The notes under the pieces are model-generated. The model was given only the letters and a program-made list of their open reading frames with translations, ran no database searches and was not told the origin of the DNA. A DNA stretch of 64,000 nucleotides from Tepidisphaera sp. (GTDB taxonomy: Bacteria > Planctomycetota > Phycisphaerae > Phycisphaerales > UBA1924): contig WGNV01000002.1 in the NCBI GenBank assembly GCA_016124375.1, forward strand, positions 372,001-436,000. Direction: 5' to 3'. This document shows, one piece after another, positions 1-9,366 of the stretch. The number at the start of each line of letters is the position of its first letter. Within the stretch, counting starts at the first letter, position 1. The translations under genes were made by a program, and so were the position numbers.

Positions 1-563
1 AAGCTCGGCACGTCGTTGCCCACTTCGCGCTGGTTCACGATCGACTTCTTGTGATAGTGGTAGTACTCGATCGGGTCTTCCATCGTCACGATGTGCCGGT
101 CCATCGTGGTGTTGATGTAGTCGATCATGGTCGCCAGCGTCGTCGTCTTGCCCGAACCCGTCGGTCCGGTAACCAAGAACAAGCCACGGGGACGGCGGAT
201 CAGGTCTTTGCACACATCGGGCAGACCGATCTGCTCGAAGGTCAGGATTCGGCTCGGAATCTGGCGGCAGACGATGGCGAGATCGCCACGCTGGCGGAAG
301 ACCGACACACGGAAGCGGGCGGCGGTGCCGTAGGCGAAGCCGAAGTCGGTGCCGCCTTCTTCCTGCAGTTCCTGCTGGTTGCGTTCCGGGGTGATCGCCT
401 TCATGAGCGACACCATGTCGTCGGAGTCCAGGACCTTGGTCTGGAGGCTGCGGAGGCCGCCATGGAGGCGAAGGGTGGGCGGGCGGCCGACGGTGAGGTG
501 AAGGTCGCTGGCGCCGTTCTTCACCACCGTATCGAGCAAGCGGTCGATCTGCATCGTGGACAT
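1..563 (-). CDS. pilT: Type IV pilus retraction ATPase PilT (partial, runs off the left edge)
   Basis: Reverse translation from ATG at 563 reads MSTMQIDRLLDTVVKNGASDLHLTVGRPP...GLFLVTGPTGSGKTTTLATMIDYINTTMDRHIVTMEDPIEYYHYHKKSIVNQREVG; Walker A and ASP box as in PilT. Confidence 0.9.
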   Translation of the reverse strand, partial: MSTMQIDRLLDTVVKNGASDLHLTVGRPPTLRLHGGLRSLQTKVLDSDDMVSLMKAITPERNQQELQEEGGTDFGFAYGTAARFRVSVFRQRGDLAIVCRQIPSRILTFEQIGLPDVCKDLIRRPRGLFLVTGPTGSGKTTTLATMIDYINTTMDRHIVTMEDPIEYYHYHKKSIVNQREVGNDVPS

Positions 564-651
564 GAAGGCTCTCCGTCAGTGGCGGCGGGCTTGGTGCCGG
601 CCGCGTGGGGGGTTTGTCGTCCTGCGTGTCTCGGGGACTGTTTTGCGGGGC

Positions 652-2406
652 TTACTCCGAACTCTTGGTGGCGGTTTCGACGTCCACCTGGGTGCTGCTG
701 GCGATCTCGTTGGCGGTGGTGACGCCCCCGAGCACCTTGAGCTTTCCGTCCTGCACCAGGGTGCGCATGCCGCTGGCGATGGCCGCCTGCCGGATCTCGG
801 AGATCGGCGCGAGGTTGAAGGCCAGCTCGCGGATGCGGGTGTTCATGAGCATCATTTCGAAGATCGCCTTGCGACCCCGGAAACCGATGTTCAGGCAGTG
901 CCCGCAGCCGACCGGGCGCATCGCCTTGCCCAAGGCTTCTTCCTTGGTGATGCCGGTGAGCATGAGGTACTTGGGGTCCAGGTCCTGCTCTTCGGCGAGC
1001 TTCTTGCATTCCTTGCAGAGGACGCGGATGAGTCGCTGGGCCATGATGGCCTGGATGGAGCTGGCGACCAGGAAGGGCTTGACGCCGATGTCGATGAGGC
1101 GGGTGATGGCGCTGGGGGCGTCGTTGGTGTGCAGGGTGCTGAAGACGAGGTGGCCGGTGAGAGCCGCCTGCACGGCGATTTCGGCGACTTCCTTATCGCG
1201 GATTTCGCCCACCAGGATGATGTTGGGGGCCTGACGCAGCATCGAGCGGAGGATCGAGGTGAACGACAGGCCGATGTGCTCGCGCACCTGGCACTGGTTG
1301 ATTCCCTCGAAGTTGTATTCGACCGGGTCCTCGGCGGTGATGATCTTCTTGTCGGGGCGGTTCAGGACGTCCAGTGCTGAGTACAGCGTGGTGGTCTTGC
1401 CCGAGCCGGTGGGGCCCGTGACCAGGAAGATGCCGTTGGGTCGGCGGATGACCTTGTTGAAGATCGCCAGGTTGTCCTGCTCGAAGCCGAGATTCACCAG
1501 GCCGATGCGGACGCTGTCGGGGCGGAGCACACGCAGCACGATCGATTCGCCGTGGTATGTGGGACAGGCCGACACGCGGAAGTCGATGTTGACCTCATCC
1601 ACGAGCAGCTTGATGCGCCCGTCCTGCGGGACGCGCTTCTCGGCGATGTTCACGCCCGACATCAGCTTGAAGCGGCTGAGCACAGCGTTCTGCATGCGCT
1701 TGGGCAGGTTGTCGCGCTCGATGCACACGCCGTCGATCCGGTAGCGCAGGCGCACGCGGTCGGCCATGGGCTCGATGTGAATATCGCTGGCCCGGGATCG
1801 CACCGCCTCGGCGATGATGCGGTTGCAGAGCTTGACGATCGGGGCATCGTCGTCGGAGACGTCGATCGACTTATCCAGCGAGCGGTCGACCGATTTATCG
1901 ACGGACTTGTCGACCGACTTGTCGATCGACGAGGTGACCAGCGATTCGTTCTGGGCGAACTTGCGGGCGGTGCCCGCGGCGGCGGCTTCGAGGTATTTGC
2001 GAATCTGCCCGCGCGAGGCGAGCCGCTGATCGAGCTCGACGTTGAGCCGGAAGCGCAACATGTCGAACAGCTCGAGGTCCATGGGGTCGTGAATGACAAC
2101 CGACAGGCGGTTGCCGTTCTTGGCCATGGGGAGGATCTGGTGCTTCTTGACCAGATCATCGGGGATGAGCTTGAGGTCGATCTTGTCGGTCGCGCCGGGG
2201 GCGGAGAGGTCGACGTACTCCATGCCGTACTGGTTGGCCAGGGCCTTGGCGACCTGTTCTTCTTTGACGAAGCCGGCTTCGACCAGGATTTCGCCCAGGC
2301 GCTTGCCCGAGCCCTTGGACATGGCCACGGCCTTGTCCACCCTGTCCGGGGTCAGCATGCCCCAGCCGACGAGAATTTCACCGAGTTTCTTGCGGGATCG
2401 AGCCAT
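652..2406 (-). CDS. pilB: Type IV pilus / type II secretion assembly ATPase, PilB/GspE family
   Basis: GPTGSGKTTTLYSALDVLNRPDKKIITAEDPVEYNFEGINQCQVREHIGLSFTSILRSMLRQAPNIILVGEIRD; N-terminal LGEILV repeats; CxxC pairs (CKECKK, CGHC) near the C-terminus. Confidence 0.93.
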   Translation of the reverse strand: MARSRKKLGEILVGWGMLTPDRVDKAVAMSKGSGKRLGEILVEAGFVKEEQVAKALANQYGMEYVDLSAPGATDKIDLKLIPDDLVKKHQILPMAKNGNRLSVVIHDPMDLELFDMLRFRLNVELDQRLASRGQIRKYLEAAAAGTARKFAQNESLVTSSIDKSVDKSVDKSVDRSLDKSIDVSDDDAPIVKLCNRIIAEAVRSRASDIHIEPMADRVRLRYRIDGVCIERDNLPKRMQNAVLSRFKLMSGVNIAEKRVPQDGRIKLLVDEVNIDFRVSACPTYHGESIVLRVLRPDSVRIGLVNLGFEQDNLAIFNKVIRRPNGIFLVTGPTGSGKTTTLYSALDVLNRPDKKIITAEDPVEYNFEGINQCQVREHIGLSFTSILRSMLRQAPNIILVGEIRDKEVAEIAVQAALTGHLVFSTLHTNDAPSAITRLIDIGVKPFLVASSIQAIMAQRLIRVLCKECKKLAEEQDLDPKYLMLTGITKEEALGKAMRPVGCGHCLNIGFRGRKAIFEMMLMNTRIRELAFNLAPISEIRQAAIASGMRTLVQDGKLKVLGGVTTANEIASSTQVDVETATKSSE

Positions 2407-2692
2407 AATTCTCTTTCACAAGATCGCCTACCGAGCACAGACCGACGACAGCGGCACATCGGCGAAGGCCGTCGTACCCCTGTCCAGAGAAACCGCATCC
2501 AACTTCACGACCGACGGGGATGAAGCCCCGCCCACGCGAGTAGGCCGCCCGCGCGGCTCCCCGGACCGGCGTCGGAGGGGTATGGTACCCGAAACCCGAA
2601 CGATGGGTAGCCTTGGGGGAGAGAGAATCGCCCGTCCGGGGGTCTCTGGGCGGGGGTTGTCGGTGTCCAACCAGGTGGAAGGTGTTTTTTTC

Positions 2693-3367
2693 ATGACCGT
2701 CAGGCACATGCTCATCACCGCCGGCCCGACCCACGAGCCGATTGATTCGGTGCGGTTTTTGGGGAATCGCTCTTCGGGCCGCATGGGGTCGGCATTGGCG
2801 ACAGCCGCGGCTGAGCGAGGCTGGCGAGTCACGCTGCTCATGGGTCCGGCGGCGATCGTTCCCTCTCATACGAATGTCGAGGTGGTTCGGTTCCGTACAT
2901 GTGCCGACCTGCAGGGGTTGCTGAGAAAGCACGTGCCAGAGGCGAGCGTGCTGGTGATGGCCGCGGCTGTGGCGGACTACCGACCCAAGGTGGATCCCGC
3001 GTTCTTCGGTGGCAAGTTCAGGCGCAAGAGCGAAAAGCTGGTGCTGGAGCTCGAGCCGACGCCTGATCTGCTGGCGGAGGTCGCGGCGACCCGTCGTCCG
3101 GAGCAACTGATGGTCGGGTTTGCGCTGGAGCCCCGCGAGGAGCTGGAGGCCAGCGCCCGGGCCAAGTTGGAGCGTAAGAAGGTGGACATGGTGGTTGGTA
3201 ATCCGCTGGAAACCATGGACAGCGAGACGGTCGAGGCGATGGTGCTGTACAAGGACGGGCACATCGAGCGGCCAGAGGGGGTCATGCCCAAGGCCGCGTT
3301 TGCGCCCTGGCTGCTGCAGCGGATCGAGGGGCTGATGGGGGCACCTCGCATCGCGAGCCGCGGATAA
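2693..3367 (+). CDS. coaB: Phosphopantothenate--cysteine ligase-like (CoaB domain only)
   Basis: MLITAGPTHEPIDSVRFLGNRSSGRMGSALATAAAERGWRVTLLMGP...AAAVADYRP; start placed at ATG 2693 inside the longer ORF 2093..3367. Confidence 0.85.
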   Translation: MTVRHMLITAGPTHEPIDSVRFLGNRSSGRMGSALATAAAERGWRVTLLMGPAAIVPSHTNVEVVRFRTCADLQGLLRKHVPEASVLVMAAAVADYRPKVDPAFFGGKFRRKSEKLVLELEPTPDLLAEVAATRRPEQLMVGFALEPREELEASARAKLERKKVDMVVGNPLETMDSETVEAMVLYKDGHIERPEGVMPKAAFAPWLLQRIEGLMGAPRIASRG

Positions 3368-3510
3368 GGGGCGGACGCCCGGCAGCAGGGCAAAAGTCCC
3401 GCCGGGGTTATCACACCCTGGCGTCACGCCGGCTACTGGGGGCACATCCAAACTCCGGGGGTTCCGAAGGCGTAAAGTAGAGTGCAAGGAAGCAAGCAAG
3501 GAGACCACGC

Positions 3511-3870
3511 ATGAACACTGACACGGCTCCCGCCACCGGCGGCGTGATTTTGTCCGAGACCGCGGCCAAGGAAATCCAGAAGATCATCAAGGAGCAGGAG
3601 CTCGACGCTGAAAAGGTCCGCCTGCGGGTGGGCGTGAAGGGCGGCGGGTGCTCCGGCTTTTCGTACCTGCTCGATCTGACCGAGACGCAGAAGGACACCG
3701 ACGAGGTGTTCGAGCGCCACGGGATCAAGATCATCTGCGACCCCAAGAGCCTGCTGTACCTGGATGGCGTCACCATCGATTTCAAGGATGAGTTGATGCA
3801 GCGCGGGTTTGTGTTCAACAACCCCAATGCAACGTCGTCGTGCGGTTGCGGCAGCAGCTTCAGCGTGTGA
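3511..3870 (+). CDS. Iron-sulfur cluster assembly protein, HesB/IscA/ErpA family
   Basis: ILSETAAKEIQKIIKEQ...LRVGVKGGGCSGFSYLLDL...NPNATSSCGCGSSFSV; conserved Cys pattern. Confidence 0.92.
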   Translation: MNTDTAPATGGVILSETAAKEIQKIIKEQELDAEKVRLRVGVKGGGCSGFSYLLDLTETQKDTDEVFERHGIKIICDPKSLLYLDGVTIDFKDELMQRGFVFNNPNATSSCGCGSSFSV

Positions 3871-4102
3871 GATAAAGGCACTGGGGACCAGGCACTGGGC
3901 ACCAGGGTCTGAGCTTCGTACCCGCTGGTGGCTGGCTGGGGCTTCAACGGGTTCCGACTCAGGATTGCCGGATCGGGAACGCTGGCGCCCTTGAGGTTGG
4001 GATGCCGCGCGTATAACCTTTCCCGGACCCGCTGGGGGCGGGCCTTTGGAGGCGTAGGCTCGTTCGAGTGCCGCGCCGGGTTTGTCAGGCAGGATTGCCG
4101 AT

Positions 4103-4585
4103 ATGAGCCAGGCGCCGACACCGACCGAGACCGCCCGTGGCTACTCGCCGCCAAGCGTCACGCAGTTCAGCGTCTTTCTCACCAACAAGGTCGGCAAGCT
4201 CTTCGACCTCGTCGAGGCGTTCGAAGGGGCGACGTGCAGCATTTGTGCGCTCTCGGTGCACGAGGCGAGCGATCACGCGGTGGTGCGGATCATCACCAAC
4301 AACGCGCGGGCCGCGGCTGAGATATTGACCCGCGAGAAGCTGCCGTTCAGCAGTCGCGATGTGCTGGTGGTGGAGTTGTCGGGCAACCACTCGCTGTCGA
4401 GCATGTGCCTGTGCCTGCTGTCGGCGGAACTGTCGATCCACTTTGCGTATCCGCTGATGCTGCCCCAGACCAACAACCCGACCATCGCCTTGGCGGTGGA
4501 CGACCTGACGCTGGCGGGGCAGATCCTGAGGCGGAAAGAGTTCCGCCTGCTGGGCGAGGCCGAGTTGCCCGGCAACAAGCACTGA
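4103..4585 (+). CDS. ACT-domain-like regulatory protein
   Basis: SVFLTNKVGKLFDLVEAFEGATCSICALSVHEASDHAVVRIITNN; ACT-like pattern; ATG at 4103 is the likely start. Confidence 0.65.
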   Translation: MSQAPTPTETARGYSPPSVTQFSVFLTNKVGKLFDLVEAFEGATCSICALSVHEASDHAVVRIITNNARAAAEILTREKLPFSSRDVLVVELSGNHSLSSMCLCLLSAELSIHFAYPLMLPQTNNPTIALAVDDLTLAGQILRRKEFRLLGEAELPGNKH

Positions 4586-4607
4586 GCGGGATGGGTCGCG
4601 GCGAAGG

Positions 4608-5162
4608 CTACACCGGAATCGGGTCGGCCCCGGGCTTGAACGTTCGCACGTTCAGGCTCAGGCGCTGGTTGGCTATGGTGAGTTCGCTGGTGTCGTTGAA
4701 GAGGCCGAACGATTCGACGCGTTCCAGGTACTCAAAGCCCGCGGAGCCGAGGAAGTTGGCGAGGATGTCGAGGCTGTAGCCGACCTTGTGGTAGTCCCAC
4801 GGGTCGGTCTGGCCGCCGTAGATCATCCGCATGACGTAAAAGCGCTGGCCCGAATCAAGGGCGGGGTCGAGAAACAGGCGGGCGAGGGCCTCCAGGTCGG
4901 GCACGGCGATGAGGAACGCGCCGCCCGGCTTGAGCACGCGATGGGCCTCCTTGAAGGCCTTGAGCACCTCGGTCATGTAGTCGAGGTGTTCGTAGATGTG
5001 CGAGCCGTAGATCGCGTCGGCGCTGTTGGCGGGGAAGGCGGAGAGGTCGGTGGCCGAACCGATGTAGTCGACGCCCGGGAGCTGCTTGATGTTGACGATC
5101 TTCCACCCGGGCTTGATGGTCTCGCCCCCGATGTGCAGGCGGAGGGGTTGGGGGTGACTCAT
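4608..5162 (-). CDS. Predicted SAM-dependent methyltransferase (Methyltransf_11-like)
   Basis: LHIGGETIKPGWKIVNIKQLPGVDYIGSATDLSAFPANSADAIYGSHIYEHLDYMTEVLKAFKEAHRVLKPGGAFLIAVPDLEAL. Confidence 0.75.
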   Translation of the reverse strand: MSHPQPLRLHIGGETIKPGWKIVNIKQLPGVDYIGSATDLSAFPANSADAIYGSHIYEHLDYMTEVLKAFKEAHRVLKPGGAFLIAVPDLEALARLFLDPALDSGQRFYVMRMIYGGQTDPWDYHKVGYSLDILANFLGSAGFEYLERVESFGLFNDTSELTIANQRLSLNVRTFKPGADPIPV

Positions 5163-5234
5163 GGCCGGGCTCCGGATGAGAAGAGGCCCTCTCTTACGGT
5201 CGGGCGAGTGACCGGCCGCGGGTGGCCGATGGCC

Positions 5235-6212
5235 TTAGTGAACGCCCTGAGCCGCCAGCCAGCGTTCGGCGTCGAGGGCCGCCTGGCACCCCATGCCGGC
5301 GGCGGTGATCGCCTGGCGATACTCAGCATCGGCCACATCGCCCGCGGCGAAGACGCCCGGGATGTTGGTCGTGCTCTTACGGCACTTGAGGGCGACGTAG
5401 CCGGTGTCGAGCAGTTCGATGCCGCTGTCTTTCAGGAACTTGGTGGCCGGGGTATGGCCGATGGCGATGAAGAGCCCGGTGACGGCGAGGTTGCTGCGGG
5501 CCTTGGTGATGGTGTCTTCCAGCACCACGCCCTCGCATTTTTCGCCCCCCAGGACATCGACCACGGTCTTGTTCCAGTGGACCTTCACGTTGGGGCGCGA
5601 CAGCAGACGTTCCTGCATGATCTTGCTGGCGCGGAAGCTGTCGCGCCGGTGGATCATGTGGACGGTGCCGGCGAACTTGGTGAGGTACGCGGCTTCTTCC
5701 ATCGCGGTATCGCCACCCCCCACCACCGCGACCTCAGCCCCGCGGAACATGGGCAGGGCCCCATCGCACACGGCGCAGGCGGAGACGCCCCCGCCGCTGC
5801 TGGCGAGGCGCATTTCGTTGGGCAGGCCCAGCCAGTTGGCGACGGCGCCGGTAGCGATGATGACGCTGTGGGCGCGGATGGTCGGGCCTTCGCCCGGGTG
5901 GAGCGTGAAGGGCGTGGTGGAGAAATCGCAGCGGACGATGTCGTCCTCGATGACGCGGGTCTTGAAGCGTTCGGCCTGCGACCGGAAGAGGGCCATCATC
6001 TCGGGGCCTTGGACGCCGTGGGGGAAGCCGGGGAAGTTCTCGACCTCGGTGGTGAGCATGAGCTGGCCCCCGGGCAGCACGGGGCCGGGGTCTTGCTTGG
6101 GCACACCCACGTAGACGACGGGGTCGAGGTTGGCCCGGGCGGCGTAGATAGCCGCGGTCCAGCCGGCGGGGCCCGAGCCGATGATCACGACCTTGTTGAC
6201 GCCCTTGTCCAT
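5235..6212 (-). CDS. trxB: Thioredoxin reductase
   Basis: VVIIGSGPAGWTAAIYAARANL, CAVCDGA redox motif, VAVVGGGDTAMEEAAYLTKFA, GVFAAGDVAD. Confidence 0.93.
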   Translation of the reverse strand: MDKGVNKVVIIGSGPAGWTAAIYAARANLDPVVYVGVPKQDPGPVLPGGQLMLTTEVENFPGFPHGVQGPEMMALFRSQAERFKTRVIEDDIVRCDFSTTPFTLHPGEGPTIRAHSVIIATGAVANWLGLPNEMRLASSGGGVSACAVCDGALPMFRGAEVAVVGGGDTAMEEAAYLTKFAGTVHMIHRRDSFRASKIMQERLLSRPNVKVHWNKTVVDVLGGEKCEGVVLEDTITKARSNLAVTGLFIAIGHTPATKFLKDSGIELLDTGYVALKCRKSTTNIPGVFAAGDVADAEYRQAITAAGMGCQAALDAERWLAAQGVH

Positions 6213-6312
6213 CAGCGCGAATGCCTCCCCAGGTGTTTGCGACCTCTCGCGTTACTCAAGCTTAGATGCGTCGCGGGGCATCCCGTCACCGGCTGATGCC
6301 CTGCGACGGGTG

Positions 6313-7917
6313 TCACTTCAGTTGTCCCTGATCGAGCAGGTGCTGACGGTAGAGGCTGATCATCGGGGGCCAGAGCAGGTAGTCAGCCCCGTCGGCCTTG
6401 GCGGCGGTGTTCTGGGCACGCCTGGCGAAATCCTTCTGGTTGTTGGAGCCCCATGAGTAGAGAATGAACGTCTCGTCGCGGAATGTACGGGCGAAGGCGT
6501 TGCGGGCGTCTGCAGGCACGATATCGATCCGCGCCGGCTCGCCCTGGCCATCGGCACCCTTCTGGGTGTCGCGGACGGGCACGAAGTACTCCAGGGGCGG
6601 GCGGGCGCCGCGGGCGCGATTCGGATTGAACGGATCAGCGTCGAGGTACTCCATCCAGCGCGGGCGGATCGCCTGGATCTGCGGCGCGAAGTTCTTGTAT
6701 GCGAGCTTGTAGCCGATCAGCGACAGCGCCTCGCGCGTGCCCGCGGCCTCGACTCGCATGATCTGGCGGGCGTCGAACAGCTCCGACTCATTCCAGACGC
6801 AGGCGTTGACCGCGGCCATCGTGGATCGCTCGCTGCCGAACTGCGAATAGACCGTCGGCAGCTGGTTGCGGGGTTCGAGGGGGTCGATGATCCAGCGGCT
6901 GGACCAGTCGTCGTAAAAGCCTTCGAGCTTGGCCTTGTTGTCGGCGGCCGAGGCCTGAGAGCCAGCGACGGATTTCCAGCGGGCGGCCTCGGAGAAGAGG
7001 CGAAGCGGATGGTCGGTCGCGCCCAGGCGCGCGAGGGTGGAGGCGAAGATGCGCTCGTCGGGCTTGCCCTGACGATCAAAGACGCGGGCGATGATCTGCT
7101 CGCCCGCGATACGGTCCGCCTGGGGGAAGCCGATGCGGGAGATATCGAGGAAGCCGGTGCGTTCGTCGAGGCGCTTGACTTCTTCGATGATGGCGTCGTT
7201 GGAGAGGCCTCCGTCGGTCGCGAGCGAGGCGACATAGGCGACATCGCGAGCTCGCTCGAGAAGCTGGGAGGCGTGCTCCATGCCCCACAGAGATTCCTTG
7301 GCGAACTGCCGGTCGCACATCTGCCGCGCGAAGAAGACGGCGTGGATGAGAAGATCGATGGCGTCGTTGGGCTTGCCCTGGGCGGCCAGACGCGTCGCCT
7401 CCACGTTCACCAGCCACATCATCCGATCGAGGGCGGGGATGTACAGGAACTGGGCAGCGGCGAGCGTGGCGGGGTCGCCCAGCTCGGTGTACAGCTTCGC
7501 TCGAACCAGTTCGGGCGGGATGTCGTCGGCCCCGTAGGGCTGGCCGAAGGCGAAGGCGTCGTGCCAGTCGCCGTCCTTGGTGACGGCCTGGAGAGCCTTG
7601 ATCACAGCCTGCTGGTTGGGAGCGCTGGCCCAGTCGGCGAGTTCTTTGAATGTGGCGCTGGAGGCGGGCGTGATGGCGGCGGTCTCGAGCGTCGCCAGGG
7701 CCCGCGGGGGAGTGTCCATCTTGGCCAACGCGGGCAGCAGCACCAGGTCCGACCGGTGATTGGGCGCGATGTCGGCGTAGAGCCGATTGGCGCGGGAAAT
7801 GAAGTCATCGGCCTTGGATGGGCGCGCGGGAGCCTCCAGGGCCTCGCAGCGGGGCGCGATGAGGGGACAGAAACACCACAGGCCGAGCACGGCCGCCAGG
7901 GGTCGTAGAAATGCCAT
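6313..7917 (-). CDS. Hypothetical secreted protein
   Basis: Long ORF; likely start MAFLRPLAAVLGLWCFCPLIAP (signal-peptide-like) at 7917; no recognised domain. Confidence 0.65.
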   Translation of the reverse strand: MAFLRPLAAVLGLWCFCPLIAPRCEALEAPARPSKADDFISRANRLYADIAPNHRSDLVLLPALAKMDTPPRALATLETAAITPASSATFKELADWASAPNQQAVIKALQAVTKDGDWHDAFAFGQPYGADDIPPELVRAKLYTELGDPATLAAAQFLYIPALDRMMWLVNVEATRLAAQGKPNDAIDLLIHAVFFARQMCDRQFAKESLWGMEHASQLLERARDVAYVASLATDGGLSNDAIIEEVKRLDERTGFLDISRIGFPQADRIAGEQIIARVFDRQGKPDERIFASTLARLGATDHPLRLFSEAARWKSVAGSQASAADNKAKLEGFYDDWSSRWIIDPLEPRNQLPTVYSQFGSERSTMAAVNACVWNESELFDARQIMRVEAAGTREALSLIGYKLAYKNFAPQIQAIRPRWMEYLDADPFNPNRARGARPPLEYFVPVRDTQKGADGQGEPARIDIVPADARNAFARTFRDETFILYSWGSNNQKDFARRAQNTAAKADGADYLLWPPMISLYRQHLLDQGQLK

Positions 7918-7976
7918 GGGCCGATGGTAGCCGATGCGGCCCTCGCCTGCCCGAGTGACCAGGCGGCGAAGGGCGC

Positions 7977-8013
7977 AAAAGACAAGGGCCGCCGGAGATT
8001 CCGACGGCCCTTG
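7977..8013 (-). terminator. Rho-independent-like terminator downstream of the sigma factor gene
   Basis: Inverted repeat CAAGGGCCG (7983-7991) / CGGCCCTTG (8005-8013); on the minus strand followed by TCTTTTG. Confidence 0.6.
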
Positions 8014-8062
8014 CAAGAGAGCGCACACATGCCGGGGCGCTGGCCCCGGAGGAAAGGAAGGA

Positions 8063-9109
8063 TCAGTCCTCGTCATCCAGGCGTTGCACGCCCTTGAGGA
8101 CGGTGGGTGAGATGCCGCCGGGAAGAGACGAGGGGTTGTCGCTCGCCTGTGCCTCGGAGGCGTCGGCCGACTCATCGATTCGAACCTTGGCGGCGGTCAT
8201 CTGTTCGTTCAGGCGGGTCAAGACCTCGTCCACGATCTGACGCACCCGTTCGCGGCTCAGGTTGAGCGTGTCGGAGATCTGCTTCAGGGTCAGGGGCTCG
8301 GCGCCGTCCAACCCGAAACGCATCCGCAGCACGCGGGCCTCGCGATCGTCGATCTTGTCGAGCAGTCGCTTGAGGGTGTCCAGCTCCTCATCGCGCAGGT
8401 AGCTTTCTTCCGGCGAGGCGCCATTCTGGTCGACCACCGCGTTCAGCGTGTTAATCTCGCTGCCGTCGATCTGGGAGACCACCTTGGGCTGCTGCTGGGT
8501 CTGGAAGGCCTTGACGGCGCGGCGGATGATCCGAACCTTCCGCAGGGGCAGGTCCATCGCCTTGGCGAGGTCTTGCATGGAAGGGCTGTGGCCCATCTCC
8601 GCTTCCAGGCGGCGATACGCGATCTTCCACTTGGCGATCAGTTCAACCATGTACGCCGGGACGTGCACCGGGCGGCCGACGTTCATCAGCGCCCGCTTCA
8701 TGGCCTGCTTGATCCACCAGGAGGCGTAGGTGCTGAACCGGGCGCCCTGGGCGGGGTCGAACCCTTCGACCGCCCGCAGGAGGCCGATGTTTCCTTCTTC
8801 GATGAGGTCGGACATGGAGAGCCCGCGGCCGTTGTACTGCCGGGCAATGGCCACCACCAGGCGCAGATTGGCCCGGATCATGCGTTCGCGCGAGGCCGGG
8901 CAGTTATCGTTGATAATCCGCCAGGCGAGCATCTTTTCATCTTCGTGGGAGAGGAGCTCGGCGGTCTCGCTGATTTCACGCAGATACAGCGTCAGGTCCG
9001 ACTGGACCCCGCCGCGTGAACGTACCGTTCCTGAACTCGACGTAGAACGAACTTGACTCACGTCTCCACCCTTCCCGGCGAGAACCGCCGAACCACTTGC
9101 GTCCCTCAA
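8063..9109 (-). CDS. RNA polymerase sigma-70 family factor (RpoD/SigA-like)
   Basis: LRLVVAIARQYNGRGLSMSDLIEEGNIGLLRAVEGFDPAQGARFSTYASWWIKQAMKRAL (regions 2.1-2.4); LTLKQISDTLNLSRERVRQIVDEVL (region 4.2). Confidence 0.95.
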   Translation of the reverse strand: MRDASGSAVLAGKGGDVSQVRSTSSSGTVRSRGGVQSDLTLYLREISETAELLSHEDEKMLAWRIINDNCPASRERMIRANLRLVVAIARQYNGRGLSMSDLIEEGNIGLLRAVEGFDPAQGARFSTYASWWIKQAMKRALMNVGRPVHVPAYMVELIAKWKIAYRRLEAEMGHSPSMQDLAKAMDLPLRKVRIIRRAVKAFQTQQQPKVVSQIDGSEINTLNAVVDQNGASPEESYLRDEELDTLKRLLDKIDDREARVLRMRFGLDGAEPLTLKQISDTLNLSRERVRQIVDEVLTRLNEQMTAAKVRIDESADASEAQASDNPSSLPGGISPTVLKGVQRLDDED

Positions 9110-9303
9110 GGACGAACGCCGTGGCTTCCCCAGGAACCTATCCGTTCACTCCGGCCCTGGTGTTCCATCGACTTTGGGGGTGGGGGCCATGAGGCCCCGT
9201 CTCTCTGCAACCCTCCACACTTGAATGTGTCACAGAATCCGCAAAATACCAGGAAAGTTCGGAAAAAATCTTCTGATCCCACCTATCTTGCTTCAAATTC
9301 TCG

Positions 9304-9333
9304 GTTTACGCTGGTCTTGCCCGATCCCTATAA
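9304..9333 (+). promoter_or_regulatory. Possible sigma-70 promoter (TTTACG-N18-TATAAC)
   Basis: Lies in a locally AT-richer intergenic segment 34 bp upstream of ATG 9367. Confidence 0.35.
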
Positions 9334-9366
9334 CCTTGTTTTAGCCCGACTGACACCAAACAGACC

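Noticed and set aside
1861-1932. PilB tandem repeat considered as a CRISPR array
   Set aside because: 12-bp contiguous units with no spacers, in frame within a coding gene.
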